A stretch of DNA of 30,529 nt from positions 1 through 30,529 of the forward strand of contig JAMIFN010000080.1 in assembly GCA_035906235.1 (NCBI GenBank), read 5' to 3'. This DNA is from JAMIFN01 sp035906235 (GTDB taxonomy: Bacteria; Pseudomonadota; Gammaproteobacteria; Burkholderiales; Burkholderiaceae_C). Below, one piece after another: positions 7,415-14,951 of the stretch (positions are counted from its first letter, which is position 1; each line of letters starts with the position of its first letter). The position numbers and the translations under genes are program-made. A model generated the notes under the pieces. The model was not told where the DNA came from. It did not search any database and saw only the letters and a list, made by a program, of their open reading frames with translations.

Positions 7415-8899
7415 TCAAAAATCTCCCGTAGCCTCGGATTGTAATGCGTGTAGCGCTGGGGTATACCCTAGTTCATCCTCAGCCATGGGGATAGATGCAC
7501 GGTCAGATTCGCTGCCAGCGGGCAGGGCTTCCACCTGGCGCAAGCTGCGCTCAATGGCACGGCTGCGCACGCCCACTTTGTCGATGCTGTCGCTGGCTTG
7601 TTCTAGCTTTTTCTTCACCCCGTCGAGCACATCGCCAAACTTGCCAAACTCGGTTTTCACCACGCCCAAAACTTGCCAAACCTCGCTGCTGCGCTTTTCT
7701 ATCGCCAGGGTGCGAAAGCCCATTTGCAAGCTGTTGAGCAGCGCCGCCAGCGTGGTCGGGCCGGCCAGCACCACGCGCTGCTCGCGCTGCAGGGCATCGA
7801 CCAAACCCGGGCGCCGCACGACCTCGGCATACAGGCCTTCGTTGGGCAAAAACAGCAGGGCAAAGTCGGTGGTGTGGGGCGGGGCGATGTATTTATCGGC
7901 GATGGACTTGGCTTGCAGGCGCACGGCGCGTTCTAGCCCGGCACCTGCGGTTTTGATGGCGTCTAAATCGGCGCCGTCTTGCGCTTGCAGCAGGCGTTCG
8001 TAGTCTTCTAGCGGAAATTTGGCATCGATGGGCAACCACACCGGCGCATCTGCCCCCAGCCCTGTGCCGCTGCCCTGCCCCGGCAGGCGAATGGCGCAAT
8101 CCACGCGCTCGCTGCTGCCGGGTTTGACGGCCACTTGTGCGGCAAATTGTTCGGCCGTAAAGACCTGCTCCAGCAGCGCTTGCAATTGCACCTCGCCCCA
8201 GCCGCCGCGTGTTTTGACATTGCCCAGCACGCGCTTTAAATCGCCCACGCCTGACGCCAGCGCCTGCATCTCGCCCAGGCCTTTGTGTACCAGCTCTAGG
8301 CGTTCGCTCACCAGTTTGAAGGATTCGCCCAGGCGTTGCTCCAGCGTGGCGTGCAGTTTTTCATCCACCGTTTGGCGCATCAGCTCGAGCTTGCCTTCGT
8401 TGCTGCGTTGCAGCTCTTGCAGCTTTTGCTCTAGCGTGCTGCGCACTTCTTGCAGGCGCTGGGCGTTCGATTCGGTCAGGCGCTCTAGGCGGGCATCGGT
8501 GGCTTGCTGCTTGTCGTCTAAGGTTTTGCGCAGGTGTTCTAGCTTGGCCTCGTTGCCCGTTTGCAGGCTGGCTAGGCTTTGCTCTAGCCCGGCGCGCAGC
8601 TCTTGCAGGCGCTGGGCATTGGATTCGGTCAGGCGCTCTAAGCGCTCGCTCAGGGCTTGCGCCACTTGCGCCAGGTTTTGCCCCAGCTCGCTGCGCTGCT
8701 GATGCTGCTGCTGCGACAACTCGCCGCGCAAACGCTGGTTTTCTTCGCGCAGCTGCGTCAGCACCGCCGCCAAAGCCGGCTGCAACTGCGGCAGCAGGTC
8801 TGGTACGGGGGATTTGCGCAGCGCCAAATACGCCACCAAAACCACCATTGCCAGCAATAACAAGCCCATTAACACCACAGCAGCACCAGAGATACCCAT
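7415..8899 (-). CDS. rmuC: DNA recombination protein RmuC family
   Basis: Member of the RmuC family (494 residues), whose E. coli representative limits recombination at inverted repeats; the core is a predicted nuclease-like fold. An N-terminal membrane anchor (about 5-27) is followed by a long coiled coil (about 45-215) and the RmuC core with LGNVKTRGGWGEVQL (about 225-239) and LPIDAKFPLEDY (289-300). The coiled coil contains a tandem duplication of 51 residues: units 86-136 and 137-187 both begin RLERLTESNAQRLQE. The DNA copies are 153 bases apart. The stop lies 2 bases before the wza start, so a recombination gene leads a polysaccharide operon. Start at the ATG 8897-8899, which gives the membrane anchor at the usual place. 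Confidence 0.94.
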   Translation of the reverse strand: MGISGAAVVLMGLLLLAMVVLVAYLALRKSPVPDLLPQLQPALAAVLTQLREENQRLRGELSQQQHQQRSELGQNLAQVAQALSERLERLTESNAQRLQELRAGLEQSLASLQTGNEAKLEHLRKTLDDKQQATDARLERLTESNAQRLQEVRSTLEQKLQELQRSNEGKLELMRQTVDEKLHATLEQRLGESFKLVSERLELVHKGLGEMQALASGVGDLKRVLGNVKTRGGWGEVQLQALLEQVFTAEQFAAQVAVKPGSSERVDCAIRLPGQGSGTGLGADAPVWLPIDAKFPLEDYERLLQAQDGADLDAIKTAGAGLERAVRLQAKSIADKYIAPPHTTDFALLFLPNEGLYAEVVRRPGLVDALQREQRVVLAGPTTLAALLNSLQMGFRTLAIEKRSSEVWQVLGVVKTEFGKFGDVLDGVKKKLEQASDSIDKVGVRSRAIERSLRQVEALPAGSESDRASIPMAEDELGYTPALHALQSEATGDF

Positions 8900-9253
8900 A
8901 TTTCGCCTTTTGAACGGTCAAAAAAATCTAAAAATCACTATCAAAAAGCATAGCTGCTTGGGCAGGTTTTTTGGCATAAAAGGCCAAAAAATATGTCAAA
9001 AATATCATTAAAAACCCTAGCAAACCTGCATTGTTCCAATTTTGAAACAAATATCACGAAATCCCATTAAAAATACCATATTGTCCCAAAACAACCCATG
9101 AATATTCGTGTTTGGAGGGATTTTACGGACAGTAGCCCATCCTTTTCAGCGGCGGCGCCTCTGCCTCCCCCTTTTTTTGATGCTGAAAAAAGCCCGTGCG
9201 CCTCAGCGCCTGCCGACACATGCTTGTCACATGGCTACCCAAGAATCCTCTGC
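8900..9253. other. AT-rich divergent intergenic region between rmuC and olsB
   Basis: It holds one copy of the dispersed intergenic repeat (8934-8985), then an AT-rich stretch with the near-palindrome TTGTTCCAATTTTGAAACAA at 9031-9050. The two outward promoters should lie here, but no clear -35/-10 pair could be assigned. An open frame from ATG 9098 runs into olsB, but its first 52 codons look non-conserved and lack a ribosome-binding site. Confidence 0.5.
8934..8985 (+). repeat. dispersed intergenic repeat, copy 1
   Basis: Core AGCTGCTTGGGCAGGTTTT at 8952-8970, preceded by ACTATCAAAAA and followed by TTGGCATAAAAGGCC. Same family as the copies near 14650, 15945, 20489 and 22056. Confidence 0.7.
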
Positions 9254-10081
9254 ATGTTCCACTCTGTTCATGCACCCATGTCTCTTTTGCTTGATGATGC
9301 CCAGTTGGTTTTGCCCACGCCGCAAATCCCCGCTGCCCTGGCCAGCACCAAACGCCAATTGCGCGTACACATGGCCACGACGCCATGGGAATTGCGCGCG
9401 GCCCAAAAACTGCGTTGGGAGGTATTTGCCCAAGAGTTGGGTGCCCGCCTGGAGACGCCAGAGTGGGGCGTGGACATCGATCCTTTTGATGACTACTGCC
9501 AGCACCTCATCGTGACTGATGAGGCACAAGGCCAGGTGGTAGGGACTTACCGCATTCTCTCGCCCAAGGCGGCGTGGGAGATCGGGCGCTATTACAGCGA
9601 GAGCGAGTTTGATCTGCAGCGCTTGGCGCATCTGCGCGGTCAGTTGGTGGAGATTGGGCGCAGCTGTATCGCGCCCGAATACCGCACGGGTGCCGTGATT
9701 ACCATGTTGTGGGGCGGCTTGGCGCAATATATGCAGCAGGGGGCCTATGAGCATTTGATTGGCTGCGCTTCGATCAGCATGGCCGATGGCGGGCATAGCG
9801 CGGCCAATATTTACCAGAGCATTCGCCATACGCACAGTTGCCCACTGGAGTACCGCGTTTTCCCCCACGCGCCCCTGCCTGTGGCCGATTTGTGCACGGC
9901 GCACGGTGCCGAGGTGCCGCCCCTGATTAAAGGCTATTTGCGCGCTGGCGCTTGGGTCTGCGGCGACCCCGCTTGGGATCCCGATTTCAATACCGCCGAC
10001 ATCCTCATGCTGCTGCCCATGCGCAATATGAGCTCGCGCTATGCGCGCCACTTTTTCACCCCAGAAGCATGCGCAAACTAA
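9254..10081 (+). CDS. olsB: L-ornithine N-alpha-acyltransferase (OlsB-like, GNAT fold)
   Basis: Should transfer a 3-hydroxyacyl chain from acyl carrier protein to the alpha-amino group of ornithine, the first step of ornithine lipid synthesis. The sequence shows the OlsB-type acyltransferase pattern: a conserved block from ELRAAQKLRWEVFAQELG, then WGVDIDPFDDYCQHLIV, VGTYRILSP, VEIGRSCIAPEYR, LIGCASISM and a C-terminal RAGAWVCGDPAWDPDFNTADILML. The start is uncertain. I give the ATG at 9254, but 9278 and 9371 are possible, and an ATG at 9098 would add 52 low-complexity residues; none has a strong ribosome-binding site. The stop lies 13 bases inside olsA, which supplies the second acyltransferase. 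Related GNATs make other N-acyl amino acids, so the ornithine assignment rests partly on the pairing. Confidence 0.85.
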   Translation: MFHSVHAPMSLLLDDAQLVLPTPQIPAALASTKRQLRVHMATTPWELRAAQKLRWEVFAQELGARLETPEWGVDIDPFDDYCQHLIVTDEAQGQVVGTYRILSPKAAWEIGRYYSESEFDLQRLAHLRGQLVEIGRSCIAPEYRTGAVITMLWGGLAQYMQQGAYEHLIGCASISMADGGHSAANIYQSIRHTHSCPLEYRVFPHAPLPVADLCTAHGAEVPPLIKGYLRAGAWVCGDPAWDPDFNTADILMLLPMRNMSSRYARHFFTPEACAN

Positions 10082-10917
10082 GCTTGCAACGCCAAACCCT
10101 GCGCTGGTGCAGCCTCTGTCTGCAACTGCTGCGCGCGTTATGGATAGTGGTGCGGCATTACCCCAGCTACACGCTAGAGCAACAGCATGCCGCAAGCCAG
10201 CACTGGTGCCAGCAGACCCTGCAAGCCTTGGGCGTACAGCTGCAGGCGCAGCGCCCAGCTGTGACGGACAGTACGCAGGGTGGGCAATTGTTGGTAGCCA
10301 ATCATATTTCTTGGCTGGATGTCTTGGTGCTGAATGCGTATTGCCCCACCGATTTTGTGGCCAAGGCCGAAGTGCAGTATTGGCCCGTGTTGGGCTGCTT
10401 GGCCAAAAGAAACGGCACTTTGTTTTTGCCCCGTCACAGCCCCAGCCAGGCTCAGGCCATGACGGAGTTGGTGGCCGCGCGCTTGCAAGCGGGGCACACG
10501 GTGTTGGTGTTTCCTGAGGGCAGTACCAGCCCAGGTGCGGGTGTGCTCCCGTTCTACCCAGCCTTGTTTCAAGCCGCAGTGGATGCAGCTTGCCCCGTGC
10601 AGCCTTTAGCCCTGAGCTACCGCCATGCGACAGGCGAAGCCAGCCGTGCCGCCGTCTATGCGGGCGATACCACGCTGGGGCAATCTTTGCGCCGCATCAT
10701 GGCGACACCAGATTTATGCGCGCACATCAGCGTTTGTCCGACTATCGCCTACGCCCCAGCGCATCGTCGGCGTCATTTGGCGCGCATAACGCATGCTGCC
10801 ATTGCGGCGCAAATGCAGCAGCCTATCGTCGTGACGGCGGCATCTGCCGCACTCGCAACTGGCACATCTGGCCGCCAGCCTAGCAGCACCGAGTCCGCTG
10901 CCCTATTGGTGCATTAG
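10069..10917 (+). CDS. olsA: lyso-ornithine lipid O-acyltransferase (OlsA/PlsC family)
   Basis: Membrane-associated acyltransferase of 282 residues in the 1-acylglycerol-3-phosphate acyltransferase family. The catalytic HX4D motif is NHISWLD (His79, Asp84), and the substrate-binding FPEGS is at 148-152. A hydrophobic segment at about 12-28 probably anchors it at the inner membrane. In olsBA loci this enzyme adds the second acyl chain to lyso-ornithine lipid; PlsC itself makes phosphatidic acid, so a dual role is possible. The ATG at 10069 overlaps the end of olsB by 13 bases and gives the expected N-terminus MRKLSLQRQTLRW. Low-phosphate control of ornithine lipid genes is known elsewhere; I see no clear Pho box here. 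Confidence 0.87.
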   Translation: MRKLSLQRQTLRWCSLCLQLLRALWIVVRHYPSYTLEQQHAASQHWCQQTLQALGVQLQAQRPAVTDSTQGGQLLVANHISWLDVLVLNAYCPTDFVAKAEVQYWPVLGCLAKRNGTLFLPRHSPSQAQAMTELVAARLQAGHTVLVFPEGSTSPGAGVLPFYPALFQAAVDAACPVQPLALSYRHATGEASRAAVYAGDTTLGQSLRRIMATPDLCAHISVCPTIAYAPAHRRRHLARITHAAIAAQMQQPIVVTAASAALATGTSGRQPSSTESAALLVH

Positions 10918-10927
10918 AGGTGGTGCT

Positions 10928-11044
10928 TTGAGCGCCTGCATTGCACTGATCCTATATGCCGCACTGGTGGGGCTGTGTGTCAGTGCACATCGCTGGGCGG
11001 AGATGTTTTTAGATGGCCCCGATGGGGATGCCTTGGCTGAATAG
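10928..11044 (+). CDS. possible 38-residue single-span membrane protein behind olsA
   Basis: A TTG-started frame of 38 codons with GAGG at 10917-10920, seven bases before the start and overlapping the olsA stop. The peptide has a hydrophobic N-terminal half (ACIALILYAALVGLCVSA) that could span the membrane once, then a short acidic tail (WAEMFLDGPDGDALAE). It lies 10 bases behind olsA in the same direction, so it could be translated from the ols transcript. I do not recognise it. The good ribosome-binding site, spacing and hydrophobic profile support it; the short length and rare start codon weigh against. Chance is a real alternative. Confidence 0.4.
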   Translation: MSACIALILYAALVGLCVSAHRWAEMFLDGPDGDALAE

Positions 11045-11312
11045 GGCTCGTCCATTCGTTTTGCCAGATGTGCTCTGACCGCTGGAGCCTACCGCACGAG
11101 TGTTATCTCTGCGATGCGGTGGTGGTGCATGGCGTGCACCTTAGCTGAATATTGCCTGATGAATCAGTTTCACTTCACCCACCGCACGGCTGGCAACTTT
11201 AAACTTTTTACCGGTTGCAATGGGTTTGCGCCTTGCTAAGTCTGCGGTTTGATACCGCCCTGCAGCGCGTCAGCCCCGAGCTCGTTGAGTGTTTATTCTA
11301 GAAGGATGTCCT
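11045..11312 (+). other. glnK upstream region
   Basis: About 270 bases before glnK. Seen: a perfect inverted repeat GGTGCA-TGGCG-TGCACC at 11124-11140, a possible sigma-54 element at 11222-11237, and the glnK ribosome-binding site AAGGA near 11302. No gene is evident. Confidence 0.5.
11222..11237 (+). promoter_or_regulatory. weak candidate sigma-54 promoter for glnK-amtB
   Basis: GGGTTTGCGCCTTGCT has GG and GC separated by the required 10 bases and a perfect -12 box (TTGCT), but only the GG of the -24 box matches TGGCAC. It lies about 75 bases before the glnK ATG. glnK-amtB is often under NtrC and sigma-54 (established), which makes the site plausible but unproven. Confidence 0.35.
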
Positions 11313-11651
11313 ATGCAAATGATTACCGCAATCATCAAACCCTTCAAGCTGGAGGAGGTGCGCGAAGCGCTTTCCGCCATCGGCGTACAAGGGATCACCG
11401 TGACCGAGGTTAAGGGCTTTGGCCGCCAAAAAGGCCATACCGAACTGTACCGAGGCGCAGAGTATGTGGTGGATTTTCTGCCCAAGGTCAAAGTCGAAAT
11501 TGCTGTGGATGACGCGCAGGTGGAAAACACCATCGAGGTGATTGAAAACGCCGCCCGCACCGGCAAGATCGGCGACGGCAAGATTTTTGTCTCGCGCTTA
11601 GAGCAAGTCGTGCGCATCCGCACTGGCGAAACTGGCAACGAAGCCCTGTAA
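11313..11651 (+). CDS. glnK: nitrogen regulatory protein P-II (GlnK/GlnB)
   Basis: Trimeric signal protein of 112 residues, exactly the family length. It binds ATP/ADP and 2-oxoglutarate and reports nitrogen status; the GlnK type blocks the ammonium channel directly. The uridylylation site Tyr51 lies in the T-loop sequence YRGAEYVVDFLPK, and the B and C loops carry TGKIGDGKIFV and RIRTGE. The ATG at 11313 gives the classic N-terminus MxxITAIIKPFKLEEV, with AAGGA upstream. It precedes amtB by 25 bases, the usual glnK-amtB pair, so I infer control of the transporter encoded next to it. A second P-II copy (glnB) elsewhere is likely; the name glnK rests on the amtB linkage. Confidence 0.96.
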   Translation: MQMITAIIKPFKLEEVREALSAIGVQGITVTEVKGFGRQKGHTELYRGAEYVVDFLPKVKVEIAVDDAQVENTIEVIENAARTGKIGDGKIFVSRLEQVVRIRTGETGNEAL

Positions 11652-11676
11652 GCCTAGCCCACAAGGAGAACTTTTG

Positions 11677-12990
11677 ATGTTAAAACGCCTACTTACCCCG
11701 CTTGCAGGCCTAGCCCTGCTCGCTAGCGCCGGCTCTGCTTTTGCACAAACTGCTGCGCCTACCCTCAATTCCGGCGACACCGCTTGGATGCTGACTTCCA
11801 CCCTGTTGGTGATTTTGATGAGCATCCCTGGCTTGGCGCTGTTCTACGGCGGCTTGGGGCGCGCCAAAAACATGCTTTCGGTCTTGACCCAGGTCTTTGT
11901 GATTTACGCGCTGATTTCTGTGCTGTGGGGCATATATGGCTACACCTTGGCCTTCGGCGGCTCTGGCCTGATCGTTGGCGGCTTGGATCACCTCTTCCTG
12001 CGCGGCATTGCCCCGTCGGATTTGTCGCCCATGCTCGCGACCATTCCGCATTTTGTGTTTGTCGCCTTCCAATCGACTTTCGCGGCTATCGCTGTGGCGC
12101 TGATTGTTGGTGCCTTCGCTGAACGCGCACGCTTTTCTGCTGTGCTCTTGTTCTCTGTGCTGTGGTTTACTTTCAGCTATCTGCCTATCGCCCACATGGT
12201 TTGGGGCAGCGGCGGCTGGTTGGCTAAAGACGGCGTGCTGGACTTTGCTGGCGGCACCGTGATCCACATCAACTCTGGTATCGCTGGCTTGGTTGGCGCT
12301 TACTGCATTGGTAAACGCGTGGGTTATGGCCGCGAAGCCTTCGCCCCACACAGCCTGACCCTGACCATGGTAGGTGCGTCTTTGCTGTGGGTAGGTTGGT
12401 TTGGTTTCAACGCTGGCTCGGCTGGCGCTGCAAACGGTACTGCGGGCCTGGCCTTTATCAACACCATTTTGGCTACGGGCGCTGCCGTGTTGAGCTGGTT
12501 GGCTGGTGAAGCCATCCACAAAGGCAAGGCTTCGATGCTGGGCGCGGCTTCTGGCGCGGTAGCTGGTTTGGTTGCGATTACGCCTGCAGCGGGCTTTGTT
12601 GGCCCCATGGGTTCTATCGTGTTGGGCTTGATCGCTGGTGTCGTGTGCTTGTGGGGTGTAAGCGGCCTCAAGCGCATGCTGGGTGCCGATGATGCCTTCG
12701 ATGTATTCGGTGTACACGGCGTAGGCGGTATCTTGGGTGCTATTTTGACGGGTGTATTTGCGGCGCCTTCACTGGGTGGTACTGGTGGCTTCACACCAGA
12801 CAACTTCATGATGGGCGCACAAGTATGGGCGCAAACTAAGAGCGTGCTGGTGACTCTGGCTTGGTCTGGTATCGTGTCTTTCATCGCGTTCAAATTGGTA
12901 GACCTGCTGATCGGTCTGCGTGTACCTGAAGACGAAGAGCGTCAAGGTCTGGACATCAGCACCCACGGCGAGACAGCGTACACACGCTAA
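11677..12990 (+). CDS. amtB: ammonium transporter (Amt family)
   Basis: Inner-membrane ammonium channel of 437 residues. It begins with a cleavable signal peptide (MLKRLLTPLAGLALLASAGS, cleavage after AFAQ near residue 24), as in other proteobacterial Amt proteins, followed by about eleven membrane spans. The family signatures are DTAWMLTSTLLVILMSIPGL with LFYGGLGRAKN, DFAGGTVIHINSG (first pore His) and DVFGVHGVGGILG (second pore His). The C-terminal tail LRVPEDEERQGLDISTHGE is the segment that meets GlnK. I start at ATG 11677, preceded by AAGGAGAA; a TTG one codon earlier is less likely. Cotranscribed with glnK and closed by a hairpin terminator at 13032. Confidence 0.96.
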   Translation: MLKRLLTPLAGLALLASAGSAFAQTAAPTLNSGDTAWMLTSTLLVILMSIPGLALFYGGLGRAKNMLSVLTQVFVIYALISVLWGIYGYTLAFGGSGLIVGGLDHLFLRGIAPSDLSPMLATIPHFVFVAFQSTFAAIAVALIVGAFAERARFSAVLLFSVLWFTFSYLPIAHMVWGSGGWLAKDGVLDFAGGTVIHINSGIAGLVGAYCIGKRVGYGREAFAPHSLTLTMVGASLLWVGWFGFNAGSAGAANGTAGLAFINTILATGAAVLSWLAGEAIHKGKASMLGAASGAVAGLVAITPAAGFVGPMGSIVLGLIAGVVCLWGVSGLKRMLGADDAFDVFGVHGVGGILGAILTGVFAAPSLGGTGGFTPDNFMMGAQVWAQTKSVLVTLAWSGIVSFIAFKLVDLLIGLRVPEDEERQGLDISTHGETAYTR

Positions 12991-13031
12991 GCCTCGTCCC
13001 CAGCGTCAGCCCTCACGGAGCTGGCGCGCAG

Positions 13032-13061
13032 AAAAAGCCGGGTTATTTACCCGGCTTTTTT
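13032..13061. terminator. bidirectional terminator between amtB and comM
   Basis: Twelve-base stem AAAAAGCCGGGT / ACCCGGCTTTTT with loop TATTT, followed by a T tract in both directions. It closes amtB on the plus strand and comM (stop at 13074) on the minus strand. Confidence 0.9.
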
Positions 13062-13073
13062 GCGTCCGCCGTT

Positions 13074-14597
13074 TTACGCCAGCAAACGCAGGGCGCGGCG
13101 GTATTGCACCGCCTCGGCCAAATGGCGGCTGTTGATGGCGGCCTCGTCCGCCAAATCCGCGATGCTGCGCGCGAGTTTGAGCACGCGGTGCGTGGCACGA
13201 GCTGACCAGCCCAAATGCTCGGCCGTTTGCGCCAAAAACTGCTGTGCCGTGGCATCCAGGGCGGCATGTGTGCTCAAGTCCTGCGCTCCAAGCTGTGCAT
13301 TCAGGCAGCCTTGCCGCGTTAGCGCGATGCCTTGCGCTGCGGCAACGCGCTGGGCAATGGTGTTGCTGCTCTCGCCAGCGGGCATGGTCAGCAGGTCTTG
13401 CGTGGGCAGACTGTGTACCTCTAAATGCAGGTCCAGGCGATCGAGCAAGGGGCCAGAAATCTTGCCCTGATAGCGCACCACCTGGTCGGGGCTGCAGCGG
13501 CAGGCTTTTTGGCTAGCGCCTAAATAACCGCAGGGGCAGGGGTTCATGGCGGCAATCAGTTGAAACTGCGCAGGAAAATCCGCCCGCCTGGCGGCGCGGC
13601 TGATGGTGATGTGGCCGCTTTCTAGCGGTTCGCGCAGGGCTTCGAGCGCGGCGCGGGGAAATTCGGGCAGTTCGTCTAAAAACAGCACGCCGTGGTGCGC
13701 CAGCGAAATCTCGCCCGGGCGCGGGGGCGAGCCACCGCCGACCAAGGCCACGGCGCTGGCGGTGTGGTGGGGTGCAAAGGTGCGGCGTTGCCCCCAGTGC
13801 TGGACATCAAAACGCCCAGCCAGCGATTGCACGGCAGCCGCTTCTAAGGCTTGCGTTGCCGCCAATGGCGGCAGCAGGCTGGAAAAACGCGCGGCCAACA
13901 TGGATTTGCCTGACCCCGGCGGGCCGACTAGTAAAGCACTGTGCCCGCCCGCTGCCGCAATTTCTAGGGCGCGTTTGGCTGCGCTGTGGCCTTTGACCTC
14001 GGCCATATCTAGGCCATGCCGCGCCGCGCTGGGTGCCTGCGCTTGCACCCGCTGCATGCCTTGCTGCACGGCGATTTCAGGGTTGCGCGCAAAGTGTGCC
14101 ACCACTTGCAGCAGGTGTTCAGCGGCGTACACCTGCGCATCGGGCAGGAGCGCGGCCTCTTGCGCACTGGCGGCGGGCAAAATGAGCTGGTGTCCAGCCT
14201 GCTGCGCGGCGATCGCCATGGCCAGCGCACCACGGATGGGGCGCAGCGCGCCTGAGAGCGACAGCTCACCTGCGCATTCCACATCGGCCAAGGCCGCCGC
14301 GTTGAGCTGCCCGCTGGCAGCCAAAATCCCCAGCGCGATCGGTAGATCAAAACGCCCCGAGTCCTTGGGTAAATCGGCAGGTGCCAAATTGACGGTGATG
14401 CGCTTATTGGCGGGAAATTCAAAGCCTGCATTGACGATGGCAGCCCGCACGCGCTCACGCGCTTCTTTGACCTCTGTTTCGGCCAAGCCCACCAGCGTGA
14501 ACTGCGGCAGCCCCGAGGCAAAATGCACTTCCACCTGCACGGCTTGGGCGTGCATTCCCTCTAGGGCGCGTGAAAGCAGGCTGGCGTATTGGGGCAT
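13074..14597 (-). CDS. comM: ComM/YifB family AAA+ ATPase (Mg-chelatase-like)
   Basis: Hexameric helicase family of 507 residues; the studied ComM drives branch migration during integration of single-stranded DNA in natural transformation. An N-terminal Lon-like ChlI domain (about 20-140) precedes the AAA+ domain with Walker A GPPGSGKS (225-232), Walker B VLFLDE (304-309) and NPCPCGYLG (352-360) with further cysteines at 366 and 368. The putative arginine region SGPLLDRLDLH is at about 381-391. The C-terminal lid ends in RALRLLA. The gene stands alone on the minus strand and its 3' end meets the amtB terminator. comM is widespread, also in species not known to be competent, so competence cannot be inferred from it alone. 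Confidence 0.94.
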   Translation of the reverse strand: MPQYASLLSRALEGMHAQAVQVEVHFASGLPQFTLVGLAETEVKEARERVRAAIVNAGFEFPANKRITVNLAPADLPKDSGRFDLPIALGILAASGQLNAAALADVECAGELSLSGALRPIRGALAMAIAAQQAGHQLILPAASAQEAALLPDAQVYAAEHLLQVVAHFARNPEIAVQQGMQRVQAQAPSAARHGLDMAEVKGHSAAKRALEIAAAGGHSALLVGPPGSGKSMLAARFSSLLPPLAATQALEAAAVQSLAGRFDVQHWGQRRTFAPHHTASAVALVGGGSPPRPGEISLAHHGVLFLDELPEFPRAALEALREPLESGHITISRAARRADFPAQFQLIAAMNPCPCGYLGASQKACRCSPDQVVRYQGKISGPLLDRLDLHLEVHSLPTQDLLTMPAGESSNTIAQRVAAAQGIALTRQGCLNAQLGAQDLSTHAALDATAQQFLAQTAEHLGWSARATHRVLKLARSIADLADEAAINSRHLAEAVQYRRALRLLA

Positions 14598-14630
14598 AGA
14601 TCGACTCGATTTTTAAGGGTGTTTTCGCTG

Positions 14631-14674
14631 TTTCACGCCGCAAAACCTGCCTGAGCAGCTCATTTTTTTATAGC
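14631..14674 (-). repeat. dispersed intergenic repeat, copy 2
   Basis: Core (minus strand) AGCTGCTCAGGCAGGTTTT at 14642-14660, preceded by CTATAAAAAAATG and followed by GCGGCGTGAAA. It lies between comM and the terminator of the 46-residue gene. Confidence 0.7.
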
Positions 14675-14717
14675 GTCTAGAAATCCGGTGTTGTATGTTT
14701 ATACAGTAGTTTTGAGC

Positions 14718-14742
14718 AAAAGAAAACCCGCCTTGTGGCGGG
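14718..14742 (-). terminator. terminator of the small membrane protein gene
   Basis: On the minus strand CCCGCC-ACAA-GGCGGG is followed by TTTTCTTTTG. It lies about 20 bases behind the small gene's stop at 14764. Confidence 0.85.
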
Positions 14743-14763
14743 CTGGGGGCTGATGCGTGGCGT

Positions 14764-14904
14764 TTAGGCCATGTTCACAGCAATAAAGGCCAGCATAAAA
14801 ATGACCAATGCGCCGACCACGGGCAGCACCAGAGGGATGTGGGGCACAACGGCCTCGACCGTGTCCACAGGCTGATCGGCGGCGGCTTGATGTTGTTCGG
14901 CCAT
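14764..14904 (-). CDS. 46-residue single-span membrane protein
   Basis: A clear small gene: ATG with AAAGGA about 8 bases upstream, 46 codons, TAA, and a good terminator just behind. The N-terminal half is polar and acidic (MAEQHQAAADQPVDTVEAVV); the C-terminal half is one hydrophobic segment (IPLVLPVVGALVIFMLAFIA) ending NMA. That predicts a single-span inner-membrane protein with a short tail. It lies 47 bases behind fpr on the same strand, so it may share that transcript. I do not recognise the family. Small subunits of respiratory complexes look like this, but nothing nearby supports that. Confidence 0.75.
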   Translation of the reverse strand: MAEQHQAAADQPVDTVEAVVPHIPLVLPVVGALVIFMLAFIAVNMA

Positions 14905-14951
14905 GGTGTTTTCCTTTTTATTCAAAATTGCGGAAGAATTCTAAGCCCAGC

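Noticed and set aside
8361..8921. A 186-codon minus-strand frame overlapping rmuC in another frame
   Set aside because: Arg/Ala-rich translation produced by the repetitive coiled-coil codons of rmuC.
11124..11140. NtrC binding site
   Set aside because: The palindrome has its arms in the reverse order of the NtrC consensus (GTGC...GCAC instead of GCAC...GTGC).
11710..12717. A 335-codon minus-strand frame opposite amtB
   Set aside because: Antisense shadow; the composition (Gln/Arg/Ser-rich, no hydrophobic core) follows from the amtB codons.
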